Shown here: one piece after another, positions 52,096 through 60,643 of the stretch
How the letters are laid out: the number at the start of each line of letters is the position of its first letter
Numbering within the stretch: the first letter of the stretch is position 1
The notes under the pieces: model-generated
The model's input: the letters and a program-made list of their open reading frames with translations, nothing else
Database searches by the model: none
Told to the model about the DNA's origin: nothing
NCBI GenBank assembly: GCA_002507175.1
Contig: DAZE01000008.1
Span: 62,713 to 126,712, forward strand
Length of the DNA stretch: 64,000 nucleotides
Direction: 5' to 3'
DNA from: Euryarchaeota archaeon UBA558
GTDB lineage: Archaea; Thermoplasmatota; Poseidoniia; Poseidoniales; Thalassarchaeaceae
Program-made: the position numbers and the translations under genes

Positions 52096-52965
52096 ATGAT
52101 GCTACAATTCTGGTTTTTATGGCTGTTCATCGCGATAGTAGTCGTGATCGTGGCATTTACATTGAGGAAAGAAAGGGACGACGTCCCCAGGAAGGATATA
52201 CTTCGTGCAGTGGAAACAAGTGCAGGAAGCATGGGCCTCGCAGAGAAGTCATTCCTCTGGGCCTTTTCGTGGCTCGACACGAGATTCCGGATTCAAGACT
52301 ATTGGTCAATGAGTCGGAATGCATACTACAGCATGCATCGTCAAATGCCCCTTACCCATGCCGAGAAATACAAACTCAGAATCATCTGGTACTGGTATCC
52401 CCTTTACTGCTTGGGGGGAATTTCCTTCTTGGCCTTCATCATTCTAGTTCTAACTGGATCAGTGCTAGGCCTATACTACGTTCCGGGGGGAGAAGGGGAC
52501 CCCACGCCAGCATACGGTTCGATGCAATTCATAATGACTCAGCTACCATTCGGATACATAATCAGATCAATACATCACTGGACGACTCACTTCATGGTCG
52601 CAGCGGTTTTCCTCCACATGTGCAGGGTTTACTTCACCGGTGCATACAGAAATCCAAGAGAGTTGAACTGGCTGATAGGTGTTGCTCTAATGTTCTTCAC
52701 TATTTTCTTCGGGTACTCTGGCTATCTGTTGCCATGGGACAGCCTTGCTTTCGGCGCTGCAACAATCGGAATCAACATGGCACTTTCCACGCCACTGATT
52801 GGTGGTTGGATTGCGACCGCTATGTTCGCAGGCACCTCTCTTACAGCGCAAACAGTCACAAGAATGTATTTCCTTCACGTGTTCATACTCCCAGTTGTGG
52901 TCACGACATTGATACTAGTTCACCTGTTCATCGTCTGGGTACAGGGAATTGCGGAGCCACATTGA
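52096..52965 (+). CDS. Cytochrome b, N-terminal haem-binding half (b6-like)
   Basis: 289 residues. The four-helix haem domain: IIRSIHHWTTHFMVAAVFLHMCRVYF carries two His 14 apart, and MYFLHVFILPVVVTTLILVHLF carries two His 15 apart. A 14/15 spacing is that of cytochrome b6 rather than mitochondrial cytochrome b (14/14). Other conserved elements: GAYRNPRELNWLIG and FFGYSGYLLPWD. Binds two b-type haems and shuttles electrons across the membrane. The C-terminal half is in the next gene. Six bases from the Rieske gene. Confidence 0.95.
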   Translation: MMLQFWFLWLFIAIVVVIVAFTLRKERDDVPRKDILRAVETSAGSMGLAEKSFLWAFSWLDTRFRIQDYWSMSRNAYYSMHRQMPLTHAEKYKLRIIWYWYPLYCLGGISFLAFIILVLTGSVLGLYYVPGGEGDPTPAYGSMQFIMTQLPFGYIIRSIHHWTTHFMVAAVFLHMCRVYFTGAYRNPRELNWLIGVALMFFTIFFGYSGYLLPWDSLAFGAATIGINMALSTPLIGGWIATAMFAGTSLTAQTVTRMYFLHVFILPVVVTTLILVHLFIVWVQGIAEPH

Positions 52966-52980
52966 GAAGGGGGAATTACG

Positions 52981-55773
52981 ATGGGGATGATAGAGCGCTT
53001 TGGTCGGATTGCGGACACGTACATGGAAGAAAGGAATCAACTGTTGGAAGCAGATGAGGATAGGAGAAGGGTCCATGTTGGTCACGGTTTCTGGCCTACT
53101 GAAGTTCTACGAGACACCATTATTTTCGCTTCAATAATCATGGTCATAGCATTTTACTGCTGGCTCATACCGCCACCGCTCCATTCTGCAGCTGATCCCT
53201 TTGCACAAGCAGGGTTCGTGTTTCCTGATTGGTACGTTCTATTTTCCTACGGCTATCTAAGGTGGGGGGAATACCTACCACAATTTATCATACCAGCTGG
53301 ACCAATCGGTGAGTTCTTCGGTTCCCCGGTCATTTCATGGAACGCAGCATGGTGGGGAGCCGCATTAACAGGAATACCCGTCGGTATACTTGCCCTACCA
53401 CCGTTCTTACCAGGAAGGGAAAAGAGAGGTGTAGAAGACCCTCGTTTCGCAACTGCAGGGGCCATCTATCTCGCACACGTGTGGTTCATCTCAGTTTTCT
53501 CGATCAACATTTTTCTGGAATTGTACGCCAAGGACCGACTCGACTATTGTTGGGTTGACCACCATATTATCAATTGTGGAAGGCAGCAACCTTGGACTGC
53601 CGAGGTATTCAACGCCATACCATGGGTATTGACCGGAGTTCTGATCTTCGCCATAATTTTCTTCGCTATCAGATGGTTCCTTGTCAGTTCAATCGGAGCG
53701 AGATTAACGCCGAACATGGGGCGGCAGGTGGCCATTGGATCGATAATCGCTGCAGTCTTAATCAGTGTGGTCACATGGCCAGTTTATGAAAATGGATTTT
53801 GGGATTATGGCGGACTTGGGGCCATGGATGATATAGAGGAATTAGAGAAGCTAAGGGGGCAACCTATGGATGTCCTCATAGAGTACGACAAAGGTGAGAG
53901 GGGAGGTGCATGGGATAGGTATGGTGAATATTGCGTTGGCTACGACGATAGCAATCACTTGGAAGCCTGGTCCGAGCTTCCTGAGGGCGACGATCCCGCG
54001 GATTGGTGCGTAATGCCCGCTAGCGAATTTATGGCTTGGGGCCTCTATCAACCAACCCAAAGATATCTTGTAGACTTTGGGAATGCCAATGGTCACATAG
54101 ATCCGGAAAACGAATTGAACGGCGCATACCATTCGGGAGGTTATCTTGGCACGGACGCCAAAACATCATACACGTATCAACACAACCAGACTTTCTTCGT
54201 TGAGAACATGGGACTCGATGAAGTAGTGACCGACGTAGGGTGTTCTTTCCGAACAACCGTGCGAGGGGCCGGTGTACATACACAAAGTCTGACACTATTG
54301 GACTCTAGTGGCACGACTATCTGGTCCCTATCGGGGGATGAGTGTGAATCCAGTGTGATAAGACTCCAAACAGGAGAATCATACCGTCTGGAATTCATCA
54401 GCACGTCAACAGCTATCGATGCCTCCGTAGAGGTAATCCTAAGCTACACCCTCAGTGCATACCAGCCATTGATACTGGGAGACAATGGCAATGCGATCTT
54501 GAGATCTGATACGGATTTGGCCTTTACTGAACTACAAACTATGTTGGTAGAGAATCCAACGTTCGAAAAGAATCCAAAGAGTTTGGATGCCAAGCTAATC
54601 TATTCTTTATTCATACCATGCGCAGGCTTTGGTGCCCTTGTTTACATGGCACTACGAGGCATGGCCAGAGGATATGAATGGGAGATGAACAAGTGCTATG
54701 GTTGCGACCTGTGTGATGATGCATGTCCCGTAAGGCTATTCAACGCAGGTGACAAGTTGAATATCATTTACAATACATGGAACAATGAAGATGACGGAGT
54801 CCCGCTTTACTCTTGCTTGACCTGCACTGCATGCACCAACGCATGCCCACAGCTTGTGGACTATGACTCATACGTCGACATTAGGAGAAGCATGATCGTT
54901 GGAGGCCCTCCAGCGGCAGAAATACCTCACACAGTGCTTCAGGCCGTTCTGGCCGCAGAGGCAGAAGAGGATGCAGATGATGATTTTGCACTGATCGAAG
55001 AATACCCCATAGACTCAACTATCGGCTACTACCCGGGTTGCGTTGACTATATCGACCAAGAGATGGTTTTCAGTCACCTAAACGAAGGAGAAATGAACCT
55101 TGGTGAGACAACCACCGCGGCCTTCACGATTTTCGATGAGATGGAGTTAGACGTCTCATACCTAGGTAGGGACTTCCTGAAGTGCTGCGGCCATGATCAA
55201 AAATGGCAAGGAATGAATGAAGTCTTTGAGAAGCTTAAATCCTACAACCAGAAAAAACTCAAAGACAGTGGAATTGAGACTCTCGTCACGTCGTGCGCAG
55301 AGTGCTTCCGAACTTTCGCTCTTGACTACGAACTGGATGAAATGAAAGTAATGCATACGACCGAGTTCATCACACAACAAGGGTTCGACGTCAAGATGGC
55401 CGTAGAAGAGGACTTGACAGTCACATATCACGATCCATGCAGGTTGGGACGCCAGATGAACATCTATGACGAGCCCAGAGACCTTGTCAAACAGGTGGAT
55501 GGTGTCAATCTTGTAGAGATGGAGCATCACGGAGAAGACGGGCTTTGTTGCGGGGTATCAAGCATGATGTCATGCAACGAAAACTCAAGGGCCCTCAGAT
55601 TACAAAGATTCGACGAGGTCAAAGCAACAGGCGCTGAAGTGATGCTCACATCCTGCCCCAAGTGCGTAAGTCACTTTGAATGCTTGAAATTTGAGGGGGA
55701 CCCAAGACACGACTTCGAGATATTGGATGTTGTCTCCTTTTTGGCAAGGCAAATAGAATCAAAGCGAGCCTGA
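52981..55773 (+). CDS. Fusion of cytochrome b C-terminal half and an HdrD/GlpC-like iron-sulfur module
   Basis: 930 residues. Residues about 40-265 are the second half of cytochrome b (subunit IV-like), with the quinol-site element FPDWYVLFSYGYLRWGEYLP (81-100) and four membrane helices. About 280-535 is a large extracytoplasmic insert with Cys pairs. One helix (about 540-560) returns to the cytoplasm. Then come two [4Fe-4S] sites, CYGCDLCDDACP (about 572) and SCLTCTACTNACP (about 611), and two CCG domains (FLKCCGH about 734, LCCGVSS about 854) as in HdrD, GlpC and LutA. It could link quinol oxidation to a cytoplasmic thiol or dehydrogenase partner. No break is seen across the joints. Confidence 0.9.
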   Translation: MGMIERFGRIADTYMEERNQLLEADEDRRRVHVGHGFWPTEVLRDTIIFASIIMVIAFYCWLIPPPLHSAADPFAQAGFVFPDWYVLFSYGYLRWGEYLPQFIIPAGPIGEFFGSPVISWNAAWWGAALTGIPVGILALPPFLPGREKRGVEDPRFATAGAIYLAHVWFISVFSINIFLELYAKDRLDYCWVDHHIINCGRQQPWTAEVFNAIPWVLTGVLIFAIIFFAIRWFLVSSIGARLTPNMGRQVAIGSIIAAVLISVVTWPVYENGFWDYGGLGAMDDIEELEKLRGQPMDVLIEYDKGERGGAWDRYGEYCVGYDDSNHLEAWSELPEGDDPADWCVMPASEFMAWGLYQPTQRYLVDFGNANGHIDPENELNGAYHSGGYLGTDAKTSYTYQHNQTFFVENMGLDEVVTDVGCSFRTTVRGAGVHTQSLTLLDSSGTTIWSLSGDECESSVIRLQTGESYRLEFISTSTAIDASVEVILSYTLSAYQPLILGDNGNAILRSDTDLAFTELQTMLVENPTFEKNPKSLDAKLIYSLFIPCAGFGALVYMALRGMARGYEWEMNKCYGCDLCDDACPVRLFNAGDKLNIIYNTWNNEDDGVPLYSCLTCTACTNACPQLVDYDSYVDIRRSMIVGGPPAAEIPHTVLQAVLAAEAEEDADDDFALIEEYPIDSTIGYYPGCVDYIDQEMVFSHLNEGEMNLGETTTAAFTIFDEMELDVSYLGRDFLKCCGHDQKWQGMNEVFEKLKSYNQKKLKDSGIETLVTSCAECFRTFALDYELDEMKVMHTTEFITQQGFDVKMAVEEDLTVTYHDPCRLGRQMNIYDEPRDLVKQVDGVNLVEMEHHGEDGLCCGVSSMMSCNENSRALRLQRFDEVKATGAEVMLTSCPKCVSHFECLKFEGDPRHDFEILDVVSFLARQIESKRA

Positions 55774-56037
55774 TTGACTCGAAATTGTATACATTGCAGA
55801 TGCCAGTGATAGGATTGCAGATATTACGACACCCACCATGATCATCCTACTGAATCTAGCTTCGCCATAAGCCAGGGCTGTGAGCCAAAGGAAAAATCCG
55901 ACCATTCCAGAACAAATGAATGAGAACCACCCAGATTGGAATGAGGACTGTAGTACAACCCAAACCCAAATGGAGGTAGGTATCGAAATTGCTATGAAAT
56001 CAGTTAGGATTTGTCTATTGGACGATACAACAGCCAT
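55759..56037 (-). CDS. Small three-helix membrane protein
   Basis: 92 residues with hydrophobic helices at about 14-30, 38-57 and 65-83. No family recognised. Overlaps the 3' end of the fusion gene by 15 bp on the opposite strand. It begins 25 bp from the divergent ferredoxin gene at 56062. It could be real, given the clean hydrophobic pattern and the lack of a competing frame. Confidence 0.5.
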   Translation of the reverse strand: MAVVSSNRQILTDFIAISIPTSIWVWVVLQSSFQSGWFSFICSGMVGFFLWLTALAYGEARFSRMIMVGVVISAILSLASAMYTISSQSGSL

Positions 56038-56061
56038 GCCCTAGGCGGAAACCATGCTTTC

Positions 56062-56424
56062 ATGAGTGTGTCCCAACTGGTTGAGTCAAGCATGACGAAA
56101 ATATCGGACTTGGAATCAAGGCGTGCGATAGAGCAGAGCCGTATTAGAGCACTAATGACGGCTCAGAGGGCAGGCGAAAGGGCGAAATTAAACATTGGTC
56201 CGGAACATGTAGCGTGGGTCAAAGAGGAGTTATGCATTGGCTGCGATCAATGTACTATTGTTTGTGATGATGATGCAATAGAGATCTATCCAGTGAAATT
56301 AAGGAGCCCGATACTTGATGTCGATATCAACAAGAAGGCAAAGATCCTACGAGACCCGTGCACGGGGTGTGGACTGTGCGTCCTTGCCTGCCCAACAGAT
56401 GCTATAGTCATGATAGATCGTTGA
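56062..56424 (+). CDS. 2[4Fe-4S] ferredoxin
   Basis: 120 residues from ATG 56062 (MSVSQLVESSMTKISDLESRR). A helical N-terminal half (about 1-60) is followed by CIGCDQCTIVCDDDA (about 72-86) and CTGCGLCVLACPTDA (about 103-117), two complete CxxCxxCxxxC sites. Located beside the cytochrome b/HdrD-like fusion, it could donate to or accept from its CCG module. Upstream ATGs would enter the divergent small-membrane-protein gene. Overlaps the glycosyltransferase 3' end by 17 bp, convergent. Confidence 0.88.
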   Translation: MSVSQLVESSMTKISDLESRRAIEQSRIRALMTAQRAGERAKLNIGPEHVAWVKEELCIGCDQCTIVCDDDAIEIYPVKLRSPILDVDINKKAKILRDPCTGCGLCVLACPTDAIVMIDR

Positions 56425-57655
56425 AACCAGATACAAGATCTTCATAAAGGCCCTCAAATTTAATACAGGAGTTGCTGAATGAAAATCGATCAACTACTCT
56501 TTGCCTTCCCTTCTTTCCTTTCTCTAGGAGTCGGTCCCTTTGACTCAATTCGCCAATAATCTTCCTAGCGAGATCTACTTCATCTCCTAACTCGAATAAT
56601 GAACCAACTTCATCGTCAACCATCTCCGGTATTGGGCCACAATTAGTAGCAATCACAGGGACTGCAGAAGACATGGACTCAAGTGGTATGAGGCCTTGAC
56701 CTTCATAGTACGATGGAAATACAGTAAGATCACATGAGTTGTAGACGGTGGATAGCTCATTAAAATCCAGACTACTTTCGATTCTTATCGATGGTTTGAA
56801 TTTCCATTTTGTCGCGTATTTGTATAAATTCTTCTTCATACCGCCACGTCCTACTATGAGCAACTTAGCATCCGGGATCTCTTTTATCACGATTCTGAAT
56901 GCTCTGAGTAACGTACTGTATCCTTTCCTGGCGGCCAACCTCCCTACCGCCAGTAAGACCGGATCGTCATGATTGAAACCATACCTATCTCGGACTTGCT
57001 CTCTCGCTCTCTTTGATGATTCACTTTCTTCTAGTGGCGAGAAAAGGTCTGTGTCTACACCCCAGTGTATCGTTTTACAATTCCAATCTGGCGGCATCTT
57101 GTACCTCCGGATAAAATCTAATTGGGTGGCATTCGAATTGGAAACTGAAACATTAGCGAGCCTAGCTGATGATTTTTCGTACTTCGAATAATGCATCGCA
57201 GTTAGTAATATTGCAAGGTCATTGGGGTTCCTGAAAACTGCGGGTTCACCAACATTTCTTGCTGTAATCAAGCCATCTCTCTCTCCCAGCCATGAGCCAT
57301 GTAGTGATGCCACGGTCGGTGCTATGGATGTGCATTTCATCATTTGATTTTTAGAAAGGCTAATCATTGGAAGATGGAGATGGATGATATCGATAGGTTG
57401 TCGCTTTGCTATCGAATTTAAGGCCTTGAGTGAGTGGTGGGCGAACGATCTTGTGAAATACATCGGGATTTTTGCCCATGGTACTTCATGAACGTAAATA
57501 CCATGTTCGTCTAAATGGGCCTTTTTTTTGTTTGACCTCGTGATGACAGACACATGATGCCCATTCTGTGCCAGATGTCTAGAAAGGTGATACACGGTGC
57601 TCCCCATTCCACCCCAACGCGGGGGGTATTCAGCAGAAATCATGACTATGTGCAT
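56408..57655 (-). CDS. Glycosyltransferase family 4 (group 1)
   Basis: 415 residues. GT-B fold: MISAEYPPRWGGMGSTVYHLSRHLAQNGHHVSVIT at the N-terminus (acceptor domain) and the nucleotide-sugar site in the second half, with NHDDPVLLAVGRLAARKGYSTLLRAF, and LTVFPSYYEGQGLIPLESMSSAVPVIATNCGPIPEM, including the E-x7-E motif. Transfers a sugar to a lipid, glycan or protein acceptor; the substrate is not clear. No transmembrane helix. It begins 73 bp from a divergent membrane-protein gene. Confidence 0.9.
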   Translation of the reverse strand: MHIVMISAEYPPRWGGMGSTVYHLSRHLAQNGHHVSVITRSNKKKAHLDEHGIYVHEVPWAKIPMYFTRSFAHHSLKALNSIAKRQPIDIIHLHLPMISLSKNQMMKCTSIAPTVASLHGSWLGERDGLITARNVGEPAVFRNPNDLAILLTAMHYSKYEKSSARLANVSVSNSNATQLDFIRRYKMPPDWNCKTIHWGVDTDLFSPLEESESSKRAREQVRDRYGFNHDDPVLLAVGRLAARKGYSTLLRAFRIVIKEIPDAKLLIVGRGGMKKNLYKYATKWKFKPSIRIESSLDFNELSTVYNSCDLTVFPSYYEGQGLIPLESMSSAVPVIATNCGPIPEMVDDEVGSLFELGDEVDLARKIIGELSQRDRLLEKGKKGRQRVVDRFSFSNSCIKFEGLYEDLVSGFNDLS

Positions 57656-57728
57656 TCGACCTGGTAATGGCGCTGCGCAGAGACCGCTTGAATTGATCGT
57701 CTAGTGGTTTTGTCATTCAAATGTTAAA

Positions 57729-58034
57729 ATGGAACCCCTACCTAGGGCTAACGTGAAAGATCAGTCACCCGACCCTGTCCGCTTTGGAGCCGAGTTTGGC
57801 CCTAAGCGAAGTCAAAACTCTACTGGAGTTAGTCTGTCCACTTTCAAGACGTTAGTTTGGGTATCCAATCTAGGCGGCCTTCTGTTGTTTGCGATAGGAT
57901 TGGAGCTAATGATCGTGAAACAACAATTTTACTTTGGTCTAGGATCTCTTGTCGCGGGCGTCATCATCGCATTGTTCCCATCTAATTATGAGATTGTTGG
58001 GATGGAAGAACCAAATGAAACTAAACAAGGATGA
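57729..58034 (+). CDS. Small two-helix membrane protein
   Basis: 101 residues. Polar N-terminus (about 1-38) with basic residues, then two transmembrane helices (about 41-60 and 66-84) and an acidic tail. No family recognised. Its last 20 bases overlap the start of the MGMT gene, so the two are probably co-translated. Confidence 0.6.
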   Translation: MEPLPRANVKDQSPDPVRFGAEFGPKRSQNSTGVSLSTFKTLVWVSNLGGLLLFAIGLELMIVKQQFYFGLGSLVAGVIIALFPSNYEIVGMEEPNETKQG

Positions 58035-58543
58035 CGTCATCGGGACAGCACTTTACAACGGATTATTGTTGGAGATTCACTTCAAAGCCGGATTGATCAC
58101 ATCAACTAGATTGATTCAAAATAATGGTCTTGATTCCATACCCGAACTTATGCCGTATGAGCATATTGATATGAGTAAATTAGACTCCTCGAGAGTATCT
58201 GTATTCAGATGGCGTGTGTACGATTTTTTTGATGGAGACAATCCCGCAAGGGACAATCATAACATATGGTGAAATCGCTAAGTCACTTGGTTCCAAGAGT
58301 TATTCTAGGGCTGTCGGCACAGCATCATCGAATAACCCGTGGCCGATATTAGTACCTTGTCACAGGGTTGTTTTAGGGAATGGCCTGATTGGAGAGTATA
58401 ATTCACTGAGTGGAATTAAAACTAAATCCAAGATTCTGCGATCAGAGGGGTTGGAGGTTGGAGAGGTCGGCAATTACAATCAGAAGAACCTGATAAAGAT
58501 CGCCACAGAAGACACAGATGCCAATATCCAAACGAAGATGTAG
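58015..58543 (+). pseudogene. ogt: Methylated-DNA-protein cysteine methyltransferase, interrupted by a one-base insertion
   Basis: Frame 1 runs from ATG 58015 to a stop at 58272. The catalytic half continues in the +1 frame to 58543: TIPQGTIITYGEIAKSLG, YSRAVGTASSNNPWPILVPCHRVVLGNGLIGEYN, with the alkyl-acceptor Cys in PCHR. Removing one T from the run of seven at 58224-58230 joins the halves into a natural sequence (FRWRVYDFLMETIPQGT) of 175 residues, normal for this family. It could be a sequencing error, a real frameshift mutation or recoding. The protein would repair O6-alkylguanine. I call it a broken gene only as read here. Confidence 0.8.
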
Positions 58544-58634
58544 GTATTCTGAGACAGTGGTCTAGGAGCGTCATTATCTGATCCGTCGGTCATCAAACTG
58601 AGGGGGAGAGTCGTAGATGTAAACCTAACCACAG

Positions 58635-59273
58635 TCAAAGCCAGGGATGCAGTAGTATCACACCGATTAAAGGGAAAAACACCATAGTAGCATTATCATC
58701 TATTGATTTAGTCTTTGGTAATTCACCCATAACGGTCAAGGGAGCCAAAATGACAGAGGCTAGCAAAGGTGTCCCCATAAAATGCCAACACCCCAACCAT
58801 ACTACATAGGAGGCAAATAATCCAAGTAAAATAGCAATTTTCAAACCCTCCGTCCTCCTTTTTACTTCTCCCATGACAGGATCAACGATGCACAAACCAA
58901 AGATGATAGGGGCCCCGAACAAACCTGCTCTTAATCCGGTATTGCCCATCGTAGGAGAAATCAACAATGCTATGGAGACAGACAAAGTGCCCCATGCTAG
59001 CGCAGAGATCTGATTGGATTCATATTCACGTTGTCCAATAACAACAATACCCATTTTCAACCTGATCCCCTCGACTAAAATTATGGATAAGCATACTATG
59101 CTGACGAATTCTTGAGGGTTTAGGGAGAGGTTTGCTGCTATCGAGTGGCCACGGGAATAATACAACAATGGTATGATCACCATCGATATATGCGTGACTC
59201 TTCGTATCACATGACCAAAATCCCCGCCAATGGAATGTTTCGCATGATCAACATTTACGTCATATTCTTCCAT
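58635..59273 (-). CDS. Polytopic membrane protein resembling dolichol/phytol kinases
   Basis: 212 residues from ATG 59273, overlapping the end of the meaB gene by 14 bp. About six transmembrane helices. The N-terminus (GHVIRRVTHISMVIIPLLYY), VEGIRLKMGI, GLCIVDPVMGEVKRR and the final GELPKTKSIDDNATMVFFPL fit the layout of CTP-dependent prenol or lipid kinases (SEC59/DGK1-like), including an acidic DDN near the end. The substrate is unknown. A lipid-phosphate role would fit the plsC gene elsewhere, but only loosely. Confidence 0.5.
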   Translation of the reverse strand: MEEYDVNVDHAKHSIGGDFGHVIRRVTHISMVIIPLLYYSRGHSIAANLSLNPQEFVSIVCLSIILVEGIRLKMGIVVIGQREYESNQISALAWGTLSVSIALLISPTMGNTGLRAGLFGAPIIFGLCIVDPVMGEVKRRTEGLKIAILLGLFASYVVWLGCWHFMGTPLLASVILAPLTVMGELPKTKSIDDNATMVFFPLIGVILLHPWL

Positions 59274-60138
59274 AATTACTCTCCATTCTTTCAGCCCCCT
59301 GCTTTGAAGTGATCTTGTTCTGCGATATGTCATGTACAACATCATCATATAACGGGGATCTTCTTATCCTAGATATCATTACTGATTCAAGAGAGATTTT
59401 TGCTCGCGCGGTGCTTTTTCCCAGGTCAGGTTCCAATGCCTCTAACCTATGAACAAGATTTTCGATTCCATCTCCAGTAAGTGAAGATACAGAAATGACC
59501 GGAGGAGGGTTATCAGAATAAGATAGCCCATCTTCGACGGATTTCATGGCATTCAAGGATCCAGGGAGATCAGACTTGTTGCAAGCAATCAGGTCAGCAA
59601 TCTCCAATATCCCCGCTTTTTCTGCTTGCAAGACATCACCACGATCCGGTCCGTCGACCAGCAGGATTCGGTTCGCCACGGAAATAACCGCAAACTCGCC
59701 TTGACCCACCCCTACCGTTTCGATTATGACCCTGTCCCATCCCGATTCTGACAATGCCTGGATCATAGCTTCAAGTCCATTTGGTATCCCACCGTGATTC
59801 CCCCTAGCAGAAATCGACCTGAAATAAACTTGAGTAGGGTTGGAGTGGACCATCCTTGCCCTATCTCCCAAGAGGGCACCCCCGGTTATGGGAGAAGATG
59901 GGTCGACGGCAAGAATTGCTACCCTCTGTTTATTTTCTGACCAATGGGATGCCAGCCTATCAATCAATGTCGATTTACCCGCACCCGGTGGGCCGGTCAC
60001 ACCCAAAACCCAAGCTGATTTTGTTGTCGGAATGTCAATCTCTTCACCGTTTTCTATTCTGGTAAGGAGTTTGGCGAGAGACCTCCGATCCCCATTTTTG
60101 GCATTTTCGAATAGTGAAGATCTAGAGTTTAACTCCAT
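59260..60138 (-). CDS. meaB: Methylmalonyl-CoA mutase-associated GTPase MeaB/ArgK
   Basis: 292 residues. G-protein chaperone that protects and reloads the B12 enzyme methylmalonyl-CoA mutase. Walker A GPPGAGKST (about 49-57), AVDPSSPITGGALLGDRARM, the ETVGVGQGEF switch region, and CNKSDLP (base recognition). It overlaps the upstream B12-subunit gene by ten bases and the membrane-protein gene downstream by 14. The family has long been misannotated as an arginine kinase. Confidence 0.96.
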   Translation of the reverse strand: MELNSRSSLFENAKNGDRRSLAKLLTRIENGEEIDIPTTKSAWVLGVTGPPGAGKSTLIDRLASHWSENKQRVAILAVDPSSPITGGALLGDRARMVHSNPTQVYFRSISARGNHGGIPNGLEAMIQALSESGWDRVIIETVGVGQGEFAVISVANRILLVDGPDRGDVLQAEKAGILEIADLIACNKSDLPGSLNAMKSVEDGLSYSDNPPPVISVSSLTGDGIENLVHRLEALEPDLGKSTARAKISLESVMISRIRRSPLYDDVVHDISQNKITSKQGAERMESNYGRI

Positions 60139-60566
60139 CTCCAGGTACCCCCTTGACCTACTCCAACCGGGAGCTTCTGCTGAATCCTTTCATTGACATT
60201 TTCCAAGAATCTTATCGGATCATTAACACTAGTACCAGGACCGAAAATGGCTCTGACTCCGCAGTCATATAGAGGCCCCCTATCGATGTCTGGAATGATT
60301 CCACCTACGAAAACGGTCACCTCATCCATTCCTTCCGCCCGTAACAGCTGGCAGATTGTGGGTATGAGCCTAGCATGGGCGCCTGACAAGGTGGAAATTC
60401 CGATGGCACTCGCATCTTCGTCGCGGGCGATAGCGACTATTTGTTCTGGTGTCCTTCTCAGCCCAGTGTAGATCACCTCATGACCTCCATCCCTCATGGC
60501 CCTAGCAATGATTTTTGCACCTCTATCGTGCCCATCAAGGCCGGCTTTCGCGATGACTACCCTCAT
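60129..60566 (-). CDS. mcmA2: Methylmalonyl-CoA mutase, B12-binding subunit
   Basis: 145 residues, a separate C-terminal B12 domain: GLDGHDRGAKIIARAMRDGG holds the DxHxxG motif with the cobalt-binding His13, followed by STLSGAHARLIP and VFVGGIIP (conserved cobalamin-tail contacts). Works with a large catalytic subunit, not found here, to turn methylmalonyl-CoA into succinyl-CoA. Its own gene in archaea, as in two-subunit mutases. It overlaps meaB by ten bases. Confidence 0.95.
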   Translation of the reverse strand: MRVVIAKAGLDGHDRGAKIIARAMRDGGHEVIYTGLRRTPEQIVAIARDEDASAIGISTLSGAHARLIPTICQLLRAEGMDEVTVFVGGIIPDIDRGPLYDCGVRAIFGPGTSVNDPIRFLENVNERIQQKLPVGVGQGGTWRWS

Positions 60567-60643
60567 GCCTCTCTAAACACGCTGGATGCGATGACGATTT
60601 CAATGAACCGCATTCTACGATCATATGAACCTTAATTCACTTT

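Noticed and set aside
52119..53057. A 312-codon frame overlapping cytochrome b
   Set aside because: The cytochrome b frame carries the haem ligands and membrane helices; this one is Arg/Ser-rich with no domain and crosses a gene boundary.
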